The notes beneath the pieces are model-generated. The model searched no databases. It had not been told where the DNA came from and worked only from the letters and a program-made list of their open reading frames with translations. From JAFGTF01 sp035527995 (GTDB lineage Bacteria > Spirochaetota > B62-G9 > DRHN01), in assembly GCA_035527995.1 (NCBI GenBank), contig DATKZJ010000129.1:1-14936 (forward strand): 14,936 bases of DNA, written 5' to 3'. Below are positions 1 through 8,222 of this stretch, piece by piece. The translations under genes were made by a program, and so were the position numbers. Numbering within the stretch: the first letter of the stretch is position 1; each line of letters opens with the position of its first letter.

Positions 1-645
1 CAGGGTAAACACAACCTCGCTCTCACCGACCGGTGCACTCAAAACCTCTATCCGCTTCTCGGTCACGACGCCGTGAGGATGATTCTTCCGGTTCAGGTGA
101 TATGAGGCGGTACCTGCCAGTAATAGGAAAAAGAGGGCCGCCGTCGTATACACCCATCGTTTCACCCGATCCCGAGAGGAAGGGACGAGGAGGAATATAT
201 GGACCGTTATCGCGAAGATGGTAAAGAAAAAGAGCTCTATGAACGTCATCATCCGCAGGGTGACAAAGGAAGAAAGCCCCGAAACATTCCTGAAGAGGCC
301 CTCGCTGTAGAGAGGCACGATCCTCTCTTCAAGGGAACCCGTGAGGTAGTTCAGGTTGTTCCTCACATCCCTGTCAAAGGGATCCAGAAGGAGGGTCCGT
401 TCGTAGAACAGCCTCGAGTTACCGATCTGCCCGAGCTTGAAGTAGGTGTTCGCGGTGTTGTAGTACAGTGAAGGGTTTTTCACTCCCCGCTCGAGGACTT
501 CGGTATAGAGGTTGAGCGCTTCCTGGTACTGACCCTGCGCGTACAGCTCGTTCGCACTGTTGTACAGAGATGCAGGGTCTGATGCGGGGAAGAGGGCCGA
601 TGCGGGAAGCATTGTAAACAGCAGCAATGCGAATATTTTTTTCAA
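1..645 (-). CDS. batE: BatE-like TPR and SH3-type membrane protein (3' end outside window)
   Basis: Last visible gene of the Bat operon; 215 residues are in view and the frame is still open at base 1. A hydrophobic N-terminus (residues 1-20) looks like a Sec signal. Residues about 25-95 form TPR repeats (pattern N-x-A-N-x-x-Y-A-x-G-x-Y-x-x-A, then Y-Y-N-T-A-N-x-Y-x-K-L-G). Two membrane segments follow at about 134-155 and 165-184. The last 25 residues (V-V-T-E-K-R-I-E-V-L-S-A-P) resemble the first strand of a bacterial SH3 domain, as in BatE proteins. The start is a TTG: AGGAG lies at 653-657 with a 7-base spacer, and this ribosome site sits inside the last codons of batD, whose stop is 3 bases before the TTG. 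That implies translational coupling. Bat proteins are linked to stress or oxygen tolerance in some species; the exact role of BatE is unknown. Confidence 0.85.
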   Translation of the reverse strand, partial: MKKIFALLLFTMLPASALFPASDPASLYNSANELYAQGQYQEALNLYTEVLERGVKNPSLYYNTANTYFKLGQIGNSRLFYERTLLLDPFDRDVRNNLNYLTGSLEERIVPLYSEGLFRNVSGLSSFVTLRMMTFIELFFFTIFAITVHIFLLVPSSRDRVKRWVYTTAALFFLLLAGTASYHLNRKNHPHGVVTEKRIEVLSAPVGESEVVFTL

Positions 646-648
646 AAG

Positions 649-2478
649 TTATCTCCTCTCCAGCTTTTCGATCAAATCCTTTGTATTCATATATATATCC
701 CGCACATTCCCCTCATCTTTCAAACGCCGGGACGAGAATATGTACAGCATGCACCTATCTATGATGTCTGCGATATCCTCTTTTTCAGAGTCTTCCAGAC
801 GCAGTTCATCTCCGGTAATCGCCGACAGGCTCTTTACGGTGATGTCCTGCGGGGTCTTTCCATTCTTGTGTGCGATGTAGGTGGTAAGGGCGAGGTGTAT
901 CTGCTGGATCGCTTCCCTGAGATCGCCCTTCTGCAGCAGCTGTTCCGCTTCACTCAACAGAGTCCGGGCGGTCCGCAGCGCCTTTACCTTCAGAAAAAGC
1001 TCTTTGTTCTGTTTCATGCTCTCGCGCTTGAACTTGAACAGAAAAAATACTCCGATCCATAGGAGCAGCAGCGCGTGATACATATAGTAGTATCGGTTTC
1101 CGAGCAGTGAGATTTCCCTGCTCTTCAGACGCCTGGCATCTCCCTTGATAAAGCTGAAGCTCCCCTCTCTCCTCCTTGCCCTGCTCTCCGTGATCGGGGT
1201 GTCATCGACAATGCTCTTACCGGTAACGTTGAGCCTTAAGGGTTCGAGGTCAGCCGCAACGTACTGTTTGGACCCGGGATCGAAGTAAACGATGTCGGCC
1301 GCATCCACCTCGAGCTGGCCGCTCTCCTCCGGTATGATGGTGTACTCATACCTCTTCGTAAGGTATAAGCTCTGTTTCTCCTCTACCCTGTCCGACTTTG
1401 TTTCGGAGAGGTATACCCTCCCGCGCTTCGATAGAGACAGCTGGGGAGGGTTGATAGCTCCGAGATTCCCCGTGCTCTTCAGAATAACGTAGCAGGTCGT
1501 CGATTCACCGGCGGCAACAGTCCTGTCTCTTCCCACGATCTCGACAGACAGGTCACCAACTATATGAGAGAACGTACCGGCCCCTTCCATCCGCGGGAGC
1601 GGGTTGACTTGGATCGATACATCGTTACTCCGTATCTGGAACGTGAAAGGCCTTCCAAACAGACCGAAGAGGTCGTCGCTCTTGACTATTACTGTGGACT
1701 CGAGAATGAGCGGATCCAGGGTATTGCTTCCCGGTTTTATCGGATAGATCGCCACCTTCCTGAGGAGGGTCGTGTCGTAGGGCTGCTCGTCCAGCATCTC
1801 CCGTTTGTTTTCTAGTTTTGTCGCGTTGTAGATATCCTCCTTGTAGAAACCGGAGAATTCCGGTGCACTCTTCAGTGCAATGGAATCTATATCGAGCCGG
1901 GAGTAGAGCTTATATGATAGCACGATCTGCTGGCCTTCGTATACCGTCGACTCCCCGGGCTCGACAAGAATGAATATGTCCTTCCTCAGTTTGTCTATGT
2001 CGAGCGGGGTCCCATCATCGAGGATATAATCTTCCGGTTCATCGGAAGCGTACCCCTCGATAACAGTCACCGTTATCGGAGAGGTGCTGTATGTCGTCCC
2101 CTTATACGGTATGGTAACAGCACCTATCGTGAATGTCCCGGTCTTCAGCGGCTTCAGCGTATAGATGTAACCCTGCTCCCTCTTCTGGGTCCTTTTACCG
2201 TTTACTATTGATACGCTGAGCGAAGAGCTTGTACGCTCACCTGTAATGGTAAATTCTGAAAGATTCGGGAGCTGCGGCTTCGGAAGTGTCTTCACGTTTT
2301 CCGTATGTGCGGTTACCGTGAGTGTAATGGTATCCTGAACATCGACCTTTGAACGGTCAACGCTCGCATCGAGGCTTACAATCCTCTCGGCGTACAACGT
2401 CCCCCACAGACTGAAAAACAGCACGATACCTGCCGCCGCCCCGAGTACCGGCCTACCAGTCGTTCTCTGTCTCTTCAC
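649..2478 (-). CDS. batD: BatD oxygen-tolerance family protein
   Basis: About 609 residues, usual for BatD. An N-terminal signal peptide (hydrophobic stretch near residues 12-28, ending L-Y-A before E-R-I-V) leads to a long extracytoplasmic region of beta-rich, Ig-like repeats. This includes the K-P-L-K-T-G-T-F-T-I-G motif near 110 and the 'LPRMEGAGTFSHIVG' block near 295, typical of the BatD family. One membrane helix lies at about 463-482, followed by a basic helical cytoplasmic tail. The GTG at 2478 is preferred because it puts two basic residues directly before the signal helix and has GAGGG upstream; an ATG at 2505 in the same frame is the alternative. The 5' end overlaps the end of batC by 26 bases. 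Probably a scaffold or sensor for the VWA proteins BatA and BatB; this role is inferred. Confidence 0.88.
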   Translation of the reverse strand: MKRQRTTGRPVLGAAAGIVLFFSLWGTLYAERIVSLDASVDRSKVDVQDTITLTVTAHTENVKTLPKPQLPNLSEFTITGERTSSSLSVSIVNGKRTQKREQGYIYTLKPLKTGTFTIGAVTIPYKGTTYSTSPITVTVIEGYASDEPEDYILDDGTPLDIDKLRKDIFILVEPGESTVYEGQQIVLSYKLYSRLDIDSIALKSAPEFSGFYKEDIYNATKLENKREMLDEQPYDTTLLRKVAIYPIKPGSNTLDPLILESTVIVKSDDLFGLFGRPFTFQIRSNDVSIQVNPLPRMEGAGTFSHIVGDLSVEIVGRDRTVAAGESTTCYVILKSTGNLGAINPPQLSLSKRGRVYLSETKSDRVEEKQSLYLTKRYEYTIIPEESGQLEVDAADIVYFDPGSKQYVAADLEPLRLNVTGKSIVDDTPITESRARRREGSFSFIKGDARRLKSREISLLGNRYYYMYHALLLLWIGVFFLFKFKRESMKQNKELFLKVKALRTARTLLSEAEQLLQKGDLREAIQQIHLALTTYIAHKNGKTPQDITVKSLSAITGDELRLEDSEKEDIADIIDRCMLYIFSSRRLKDEGNVRDIYMNTKDLIEKLERR

Positions 2479-3235
2479 CGCGCACCCTCTGCTGTATGAT
2501 ATCATTTATGATCTCTACCTGCTCTCTGTTTACAGATGTCAGAAGACGTTCAGCTTCCTCTCTAGAAAGCTCCCTGGGATCACCGCTTTCATTCGTGCCG
2601 CCCTGAGAGTTGCCTTTCTCATCCTGCTGATCTTTCCCTTCCTGATCTGAGCTGTCGCCCTGTGGCCCCGCACCGGAACTCGAGCCCTGGGATTCCTCAT
2701 CAGGCTGCTTTTCCTGAGGTTTCCCCCGCCCCTCACTCTCTGTCTCCTGTTTTTGTTTCACCTCATTCAGCCTCTTCTGGGCGAGCTCGAGATTGTACTT
2801 CATATTGAGATTCGTCGGATTGAGCCCGAGCCCCTTGATGTAGCTCTCTATCGACTTTGCATATTCACCCGCCATGAAGTAGCTGTTACCGAGATTGTAG
2901 AGGATATCGGCCCTTTGCCCGTCATTTCTGATGAGATCCAGCGAGCGCTCGAACGATTCTATGGAATTCCTGTAATCCTCAGTCTTGTATAGTGCGTCCC
3001 CCCTGTTGAACAGAGGCTCCAGGACCTCGGGGTTCTTATTTCCCCCTTCGGTGTAGTACCTGAGGGCGTCGCTGTAGAGCTCGTTTTTATAGTACCTGTT
3101 TCCTCGTTTGATGAGCCTCCCGTACGTCTCCGCAAAACCGTCTTGAGAGAGCAGAAAGAATGATAGAAACAGGGCCGTGATGACGTAAATCGTCTGTTTC
3201 ATGAACACCCATAACGCCCATTTCTCCCAATTCAT
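2453..3235 (-). CDS. batC: BatC-type TPR protein with acidic low-complexity tail
   Basis: About 260 residues. An N-terminal hydrophobic segment ending in Asp-Gly-Phe-Ala-Glu looks like a Sec signal peptide. Three TPR repeats follow (about residues 35-145; visible N-R-G-D-A-L-Y and Y-N-L-G-N-S-Y-F helices). Residues about 155-225 are a Gln/Glu/Ser/Gly-rich, presumably disordered linker, and the end carries 'LSREEAERLLTSVNREQ', the helix found at the tail of BatC proteins. Three starts are possible: ATG 3256 (overlapping batB), ATG 3235 (chosen, 4 bases after the batB stop with AAAAGG upstream) and ATG 3202 (which would begin at the M-K-Q just before the signal helix). TPRs mediate protein contacts, so it likely bridges components of the Bat assembly in the periplasm. 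Identity rests on the TPR plus tail architecture and its place between batB and batD. Confidence 0.85.
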   Translation of the reverse strand: MNWEKWALWVFMKQTIYVITALFLSFFLLSQDGFAETYGRLIKRGNRYYKNELYSDALRYYTEGGNKNPEVLEPLFNRGDALYKTEDYRNSIESFERSLDLIRNDGQRADILYNLGNSYFMAGEYAKSIESYIKGLGLNPTNLNMKYNLELAQKRLNEVKQKQETESEGRGKPQEKQPDEESQGSSSGAGPQGDSSDQEGKDQQDEKGNSQGGTNESGDPRELSREEAERLLTSVNREQVEIINDIIQQRVRGEETENDW

Positions 3236-3239
3236 TGTA

Positions 3240-4250
3240 CTAAAGCCTTTTGCCATTTTTTTTCACCAATATACTGATATAGAGCAGAAGAAGCCCGATA
3301 CCCACACCGAGCGGTATCTGGAAACGGTCCTCGTACACGGTGAACCTCTTGAGCTCGAGGTCCCGCTTTTTCATCGCACGAACGGCAGCCGTTACCTTTT
3401 TTGCCTCGTCGACAGTACGTCCGGCTTTGTAGTAGTAGCCGTAAGTCTCCCGGGAGATGGTCCTCAACAGATCGTTTCTCAGCCTGGAGATCACCACCTG
3501 CCCCGTCGGGTCCTTTTTATAGCCTGTTCTTTTTCCTGTTTCGTCATACACAGGAATTGGAGCGCCTTCTCCTGTTCCGATCCCTATACAGAAGACCTTT
3601 ATTCCCCTCTTCTTTACCTCTTTGATGACCTTCCCGGGATCACCCGAGTTGTTTTCCCCGTCGGTGAGAAGAACTATAAGCGCGTACCTGTCATCCGTTG
3701 CTTCGAGCGACCGCAGAGCAACCTCGAGCGGCGCACCCAGCGAGGTGCCGCTGGCTTCCGCTGTTTTCGTACCGAGCGAGCTGATAAAGGTGCTCACCGC
3801 CTCATAATCGTTGGTAAGGGGGCACTGTACAAAGGCATCCCCCGCAAAGAGTATAAGGCCGATCCTGTCTCCCCGGAGAGAGTTTACTATCTCCAGGGCA
3901 CTGAGCTTCGCCCTCTCCAGCCTGTTTGGTTTCACGTCCTCTACCGTCATGCTCCTCGAAAGGTCTATCGCAATATACAGGTCGGAAGCGGTGATCTGAA
4001 CCGGTTCGAGCCTCGTTCCTGCCTGCGGTCTCGAGAGGGCGAGGATGAAAAAGAGGAGCGCGGCACTGACGATTGCCCCCTGTGTTAAAATCCGCCCCCC
4101 AATCTTCTGCGTTGAGAAGCGGTCCAGGGTCCCCGCATTTCCCATACCTTCTACTGTTTTGACTCTTCGTCTTTTTGCGATGAGAAAGATGACGAACACG
4201 ATCGGTACGATGATAATATAGTAGAGGTTGTGCAGCTCGTAAAACCTCAT
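3240..4250 (-). CDS. batB: BatB: membrane-anchored VWA domain protein
   Basis: About 336 residues in the classic BatA/BatB layout. Two N-terminal membrane helices (about 10-25 and 57-73) are followed by the R-P-Q-A-G box, a von Willebrand A domain and a C-terminal helix (about residues 311-329). The metal-ion-dependent adhesion site is complete: D-L-S-R-S (96-100), the Thr in S-G-T-S-L-G (169) and T-D-G-E (Asp 197), so divalent-metal-mediated ligand binding is expected. It sits between batA and batC; the batC start follows the stop by 4 bases. ATG 4250 (M-R-F-Y-E-L) matches the usual start of the family. A GTG at 4271 is an in-frame alternative and overlaps the stop of a 9-codon upstream reading frame. 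BatA and BatB probably form a hetero-complex at the inner membrane. Confidence 0.92.
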   Translation of the reverse strand: MRFYELHNLYYIIIVPIVFVIFLIAKRRRVKTVEGMGNAGTLDRFSTQKIGGRILTQGAIVSAALLFFILALSRPQAGTRLEPVQITASDLYIAIDLSRSMTVEDVKPNRLERAKLSALEIVNSLRGDRIGLILFAGDAFVQCPLTNDYEAVSTFISSLGTKTAEASGTSLGAPLEVALRSLEATDDRYALIVLLTDGENNSGDPGKVIKEVKKRGIKVFCIGIGTGEGAPIPVYDETGKRTGYKKDPTGQVVISRLRNDLLRTISRETYGYYYKAGRTVDEAKKVTAAVRAMKKRDLELKRFTVYEDRFQIPLGVGIGLLLLYISILVKKNGKRL

Positions 4251-4333
4251 ATCAGTGCCAGCCTTTCTCACCCGGGACGGTTACAGTTTGTTTCCATGGT
4301 ATTTATCCTATCGTCCACGGACTGATTCCCCGC

Positions 4334-5311
4334 TCATGGGATCACCTTCAAATACAGCTTCTCGATCATTATATGGGCACAGAGGAGCAAGAGCCCCATT
4401 ATGAGAGGGACTGCGAACCACTCTTTCACCCGTCTGTACTGCTGTATCTCTATCTTGCTCTTCTCGAGAGCGTCGATTTCACGGTATATCTCGACGAGTT
4501 TCTCAGTATCGGTCGCCCTGAAGTACCGACCGGTTGTTATCTGAGCAATACGCTGAAGGACCTGCTCGTCGATCTGTACCGGAACGTACACATAGCGCTT
4601 TCCCAGCAGAGGATCGTCGACAGGATACGGCGCGTTCCGGGTGCTCCCAACACCGATCGTGTACACCCGAATCCCGAGCGCCTTTGTCGCGTAAGCGGCA
4701 GTGATCGGGTCTACCTCCCCGCTGTTGTTGATTCCGTCGGTAAGGAGTATAAGCACCTTGCTCTTCTCCTTTCCCTCCTTCAGCCGCTTCGACCCCTCCA
4801 TGATTGCATTTCCCAATGCCGTGCCGTCCTGTATCATCCCTGTCTCGATGGTGTCTATGAAGCTGTAAAGCATCGTATAATCGATAGTAAGGGGACTGTG
4901 GGTAATTGCCTTCCTGCTGAATACAACGAGCCCTATCTTGTCGTTCTTTCTCCCCATGATAAAATCCTTTGCCACGCTTTTCGCGGCACCGAGGCGGTTG
5001 GGCTTGAAATCCTCCGCTTTCATGCTGGAAGATATATCAACGGCGAGAACTATATCAATCCCCTCAGTAATCAGTTTCTCCTCGATGTATCCCTTCTGGG
5101 GACGCGCGAGGGCGAACACAAACCCTACAAGCGCGACAGCGAGCATAACCCTCGAGAGGGCGAAGAGCCTCGTTCGAAAGGTCTTTCTTTTGGGGAAATA
5201 GCGGTATACCGATGTTCTGATCGTGCTGCGCCGACCCATCCACCGCATGTAGTAGTACAGTAGAACGACCAGGACGAGTCCCCATAGTATCTGCGGATTC
5301 TTGAACTCCAT
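4334..5311 (-). CDS. batA: BatA: membrane-anchored VWA domain protein
   Basis: 325 residues, paralogous to the next gene batB. It begins M-E-F-K-N-P-Q-I-L-W, typical of BatA. Membrane helices lie at about 8-24, 52-69 and near the C-terminus (about 298-320), and a VWA domain lies between. The metal site is intact: D-I-S-S-S (92-96), Thr in D-G-T-A-L-G (164) and L-L-T-D-G (Asp 192). The A-R-P-Q-K-G box before the domain is a family hallmark. The gene starts 3 bases after the stop of the BatD-like lipoprotein gene, so the two are likely co-translated. There is an 83-base gap before batB. It likely acts with batB and the MoxR ATPase, since VWA proteins are the common partners of MoxR-type AAA+ proteins. 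Confidence 0.93.
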   Translation of the reverse strand: MEFKNPQILWGLVLVVLLYYYMRWMGRRSTIRTSVYRYFPKRKTFRTRLFALSRVMLAVALVGFVFALARPQKGYIEEKLITEGIDIVLAVDISSSMKAEDFKPNRLGAAKSVAKDFIMGRKNDKIGLVVFSRKAITHSPLTIDYTMLYSFIDTIETGMIQDGTALGNAIMEGSKRLKEGKEKSKVLILLTDGINNSGEVDPITAAYATKALGIRVYTIGVGSTRNAPYPVDDPLLGKRYVYVPVQIDEQVLQRIAQITTGRYFRATDTEKLVEIYREIDALEKSKIEIQQYRRVKEWFAVPLIMGLLLLCAHIMIEKLYLKVIP

Positions 5312-5314
5312 CCC

Positions 5315-6292
5315 TTACGCTTCCTCCCCGCCGACCTTCTGACTCCCGGCGGCCGTGCTGTGAACCTCTTGTACGATACCGATCGATTCATCTATATCAG
5401 ACCTTACCTTCTCGTTTTTCAGGCTTTCCTTGGCGAACTTCACGAGGTCGCTTCTCTTCAAAATGTTCAGGAAACGTCTGTATGGTGCTGCTCTGTATTT
5501 TTTCCTTTTCAGGTATCTTGAGAGCTGCCCTGTGGTCATCCTGACTGCGTTGCAGCGAAGCATCGAGCCCATAAAGCTTCTCAAGATAAGGGAGATCTCT
5601 GAGTATACCTGTTTCGTTTCCATTGCGGCGTGCATGTAACCGTTCTTCACCCGCTCGAGCTCATCGATAGAGTATCTGTACGGATCAGGGGGCTCCGCTT
5701 CCGATGTTTCGGCAGCTTTCTTTCTGCCTTTCATCTTCATCCATATCCTGTACAGAAGATACCCGATGCCGGATGCAGCCAGCAGAGAGCCGAGCACTAT
5801 TGCCACGGTGGATCTCCTCGTCCTCGGCCTGTAAGGGGCAACGACATCTTTGAGCCGGAGAGCGTCCTCCTCCTTCGGCAGTACAGACAGCAGATGGATC
5901 TCCATCGGTTCGGTTCTCAGCACACTTTCTCCCACGTTTAGAGTAAGCGAAGGAAACGTCACCGGACCTGTCTTAAATACCGCCACCGAATAGATTATCA
6001 GTGTCCTGTATGTGTTCTTCCCCACCCTCGTTCGTTTCTCTGTAACCCCCCTTATCTTGAAAGGAAAAAGCTGCTCTTCGTCCTCAGGGTACCCGACCCT
6101 GCTCTCGCGGTCGGAGATCACCGTGAACAGGATATCGATCGGATCACCTATCGTGAACTGGCCCTCGCTCAGTATCGAACCCGATACGGACGGGCGCTCA
6201 GCCGCCGCTTCTTCTCTCCTGCCGCAGCCTGCTGCAATGGTGAGAAGAAGAACGAGACAGAGTGCTGCCGATATGAAAGATATCTTGATCAT
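5315..6292 (-). CDS. BatD-like lipoprotein of the MoxR/Bat operon
   Basis: 325 residues, no exact family name certain. The N-terminus is a lipoprotein signal ending I-A-A-G-C (Cys 23). Residues about 35-140 form a small beta-rich extracytoplasmic domain. The line L-R-L-K-D-V-V-A-P-Y-R-P just before a membrane helix (about 162-184) resembles the D-I-x-x-L-x-x-P motif of DUF4381-type proteins. The cytoplasmic helical tail holds M-T-T-G-Q-L-S-R-Y-L and S-D-L-V-K-F-A-K, like the tails of BatD/DUF4381 proteins. It looks like a short BatD-type partner, with one Ig-like domain where BatD has several. The start ATG 6292 has GGA 8 bases upstream; a TTG at 6304 is the alternative. It lies between the DUF58 gene and batA, the usual place of such proteins. 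Function is inferred from position only. Confidence 0.75.
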   Translation of the reverse strand: MIKISFISAALCLVLLLTIAAGCGRREEAAAERPSVSGSILSEGQFTIGDPIDILFTVISDRESRVGYPEDEEQLFPFKIRGVTEKRTRVGKNTYRTLIIYSVAVFKTGPVTFPSLTLNVGESVLRTEPMEIHLLSVLPKEEDALRLKDVVAPYRPRTRRSTVAIVLGSLLAASGIGYLLYRIWMKMKGRKKAAETSEAEPPDPYRYSIDELERVKNGYMHAAMETKQVYSEISLILRSFMGSMLRCNAVRMTTGQLSRYLKRKKYRAAPYRRFLNILKRSDLVKFAKESLKNEKVRSDIDESIGIVQEVHSTAAGSQKVGGEEA

Positions 6293-6312
6293 ACTGGGTT
6301 CCAATCCGGTAA

Positions 6313-7191
6313 CTAAAGTCTCCTTGCTCTTCGCTGGAAGAACTCGAAAAGGGGCCTGATATAGGGCCTGTCGGAAGATATCTCTATATAATCGATCCCG
6401 AGCGAGGTGAAGAGCTTCTTCGCCCCTACCCTGCTCCTGTTCAGCCTCTTCTTATACTCCTCACGGGTAGCCCTGTCCGACAGGTCGACAGGGCCTGCTT
6501 CTTCCCCTTCTATGTCTCCCAGGAGGAATATCCCGCCGGACTCGGCAATCTTCCTGTCAAATGGATCGTCTATGATAACCGGGATCACGTCGTGCCGTTT
6601 TGCCATCAGCTTGAACGATTTCTCATACCCCGTATCGTAGAAGTCGGAGAGAACGAACACGATGCACTTTCGCGTCTGTACCGTGCTGGTCCAGTTGAAA
6701 GCGGTCTTCAGGTCGGTTTTCTTACTCTGAACCCCGTGGTACAGGAGCTCGCGTATAACCCTCAGCGCATGGGTCTTGTCCTTCTTAGGGGGAATATATT
6801 TCTCTATGCAGTCCGAGAAAAGAACGGCCCCTACCTGATCGTTGTTCTCTACGGCTGAGAACGCGAGGAGAGCGGCGATCTCGATCATACAGTCACGCTT
6901 CGTGAGACTCTGGGAACCGAAGAGCGTCGATGAGCTCATGTCGAAGAGGATCATTACCACGAGCTCGCGCTCCTCCTCATAGACCTTGACGAACGGCTTG
7001 CCGAACCGGGCGGTCACATTCCAGTCTATTATCCGTATATCGTCCCCGTACTGGTATTCTCTCGTCTCACTGAATTCGATCCCCCGGCCCTTGAAGGTCG
7101 AGTGGTACTCGCCTGAGAACATCTCGTCTACGAGCATTTTTGTTTTTATATCGAGAAGCCGTATTCGCTTTATAAGCTCTTTGGGAATCAT
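6313..7191 (-). CDS. DUF58 family protein (MoxR-associated, VWA-like)
   Basis: 292 residues. The DUF58 signature is clear at residues 36-59: G-R-G-I-E-F-S-E-T-R-E-Y, then G-D-D-I-R-x-I-D-W-N-V-T-A-R. It is followed by F-D-M-S-S-S (83-88), a D-x-S-x-S metal-site motif as in VWA domains, and by T-D-L-K-T-A-F and a L-S-D-F strand further on. No signal peptide or membrane helix is seen, so it is probably cytoplasmic. It starts 16 bases downstream of the moxR stop with GAGG about 10 bases ahead of the ATG. DUF58 proteins nearly always sit beside moxR, and the pair is thought to work together in maturation or remodelling of target proteins. The molecular role here is inferred from that linkage. Confidence 0.92.
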   Translation of the reverse strand: MIPKELIKRIRLLDIKTKMLVDEMFSGEYHSTFKGRGIEFSETREYQYGDDIRIIDWNVTARFGKPFVKVYEEERELVVMILFDMSSSTLFGSQSLTKRDCMIEIAALLAFSAVENNDQVGAVLFSDCIEKYIPPKKDKTHALRVIRELLYHGVQSKKTDLKTAFNWTSTVQTRKCIVFVLSDFYDTGYEKSFKLMAKRHDVIPVIIDDPFDRKIAESGGIFLLGDIEGEEAGPVDLSDRATREEYKKRLNRSRVGAKKLFTSLGIDYIEISSDRPYIRPLFEFFQRRARRL

Positions 7192-7207
7192 CTTTCGGGA
7201 CCTCGGC

Positions 7208-8197
7208 CTATGGAACTTCGACGCCGCTGAAAATCTTCTCGATCACGTCTTCCGGAGTGATGTCCTCAGCCTGCGCCTCGTAGGTGAGTATGAGGCGGTG
7301 CCTCAGCACGTCGTATCCGATTTCACGCACGTCATCCGGGATCACGTATCCTCTCCCGTCCAAAAACGCTTTTGCCTTGGATCCGAGCTTCAGGAAGATC
7401 GAGGCCCTCGGGCTCCCGCCGTAGGCAATGAGGTCCTTGATATCGGCAAGTTCGTACTCTTCAGGGTCTCTCGATGCAGCCACTATGTCAACGATATAGC
7501 GCTCTATCTTTTCATCCATGTAGACCTGATGGAGCGCTTCCCGTATCCGTTCTATATCGGTCCGGCCGATCACAGCAGTTACTTCCGGGGCATTCCCCGA
7601 CCCGTGGATACTCAGGATCCCCATTTCCTCTTCCTTTGTCGGATAATCAAGAACGAGCTTCATCATGAAGCGGTCAACCTGCGCCTCCGGAAGCGGGTAG
7701 GTTCCGTGCTGCTCTATCGGGTTCTGGGTCGCAATAATGAGGAATGTAGAATCCAGTTTGTAGGTGCTGTCCCCTATAGTGACCTGACGTTCCTGCATCG
7801 CCTCGAGAAGCGCGCTCTGCGTCTTTGCAGGCGCACGGTTTATCTCATCCGCGAGGATTATAGAAGAGAAGATGGGGCCCTTCTTCACCTGAAACTCACC
7901 CTTCTTCTGGTTATATACCATTGTCCCTATGAGGTCCGCGGGCAGCATGTCCGGGGTGAACTGAATCCGTTTGAAGGGAAGGTTCATCGCGCCCGCAAAC
8001 GTACTCACCGTGAGCGTCTTTGCGAGCCCTGGTACACCTTCGATGAGCAGGTGACCGCCTGCGAGAAGGCTTATGATAATCTTATCGATCATATCGGTCT
8101 GACCGACGATTACCTTGCCCACCTCTTCTCTCAGCCTTTCGAGGACTTCACTCTCCTTTTTAATACGTTCCTGTGCAACCCGGATATCATCATCCAT
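7208..8197 (-). CDS. moxR: MoxR family AAA+ ATPase
   Basis: 329 residues, normal for MoxR. Seen in order: Walker A G-V-P-G-L-A-K-T (54-61), Walker B L-A-D-E-I-N-R-A-P (115-123), the sensor-1 strand A-T-Q-N-P, the family motif G-T-Y-P-L-P-E-A-Q-x-D-R-F, and sensor-2 G-S-P-R-A. All catalytic elements are intact. MoxR proteins act as ATP-driven chaperones, usually for VWA-domain partners; three such partners (DUF58 protein, BatA, BatB) lie directly downstream. ATG 8197 is chosen because GGAG lies at 8204-8207 with a 6-base spacer. The frame stays open upstream to 8293, but that would translate through two strong hairpins and has no family match. It is the first gene of the operon after a 160-base leader. 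Confidence 0.95.
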   Translation of the reverse strand: MDDDIRVAQERIKKESEVLERLREEVGKVIVGQTDMIDKIIISLLAGGHLLIEGVPGLAKTLTVSTFAGAMNLPFKRIQFTPDMLPADLIGTMVYNQKKGEFQVKKGPIFSSIILADEINRAPAKTQSALLEAMQERQVTIGDSTYKLDSTFLIIATQNPIEQHGTYPLPEAQVDRFMMKLVLDYPTKEEEMGILSIHGSGNAPEVTAVIGRTDIERIREALHQVYMDEKIERYIVDIVAASRDPEEYELADIKDLIAYGGSPRASIFLKLGSKAKAFLDGRGYVIPDDVREIGYDVLRHRLILTYEAQAEDITPEDVIEKIFSGVEVP

Positions 8198-8203
8198 CAC
8201 CAA

Positions 8204-8207
8204 CTCC
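8204..8207 (-). promoter_or_regulatory. Ribosome binding site of moxR
   Basis: GGAG on the minus strand, six bases before ATG 8197. It decides between ATG 8209 (the GGAG overlaps that codon) and ATG 8197. It lies about 15 bases downstream of the base of the nearest leader hairpin, so that hairpin would not itself bury the site. Confidence 0.6.
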
Positions 8208-8222
8208 ATATTCAGTAATTTT

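Noticed and set aside
3201..4088. 295-codon open frame on the plus strand
   Set aside because: Antisense to batB, which is unmistakable by its metal-site motifs. A product of skewed codon use.
4373..5263. 296-codon open frame on the plus strand
   Set aside because: Antisense to batA; no family resemblance.
6986..8218. 410-codon open frame on the plus strand
   Set aside because: It is antisense to moxR and the start of the DUF58 gene, whose minus-strand proteins have complete family motifs. Its own translation shows no recognisable domain.
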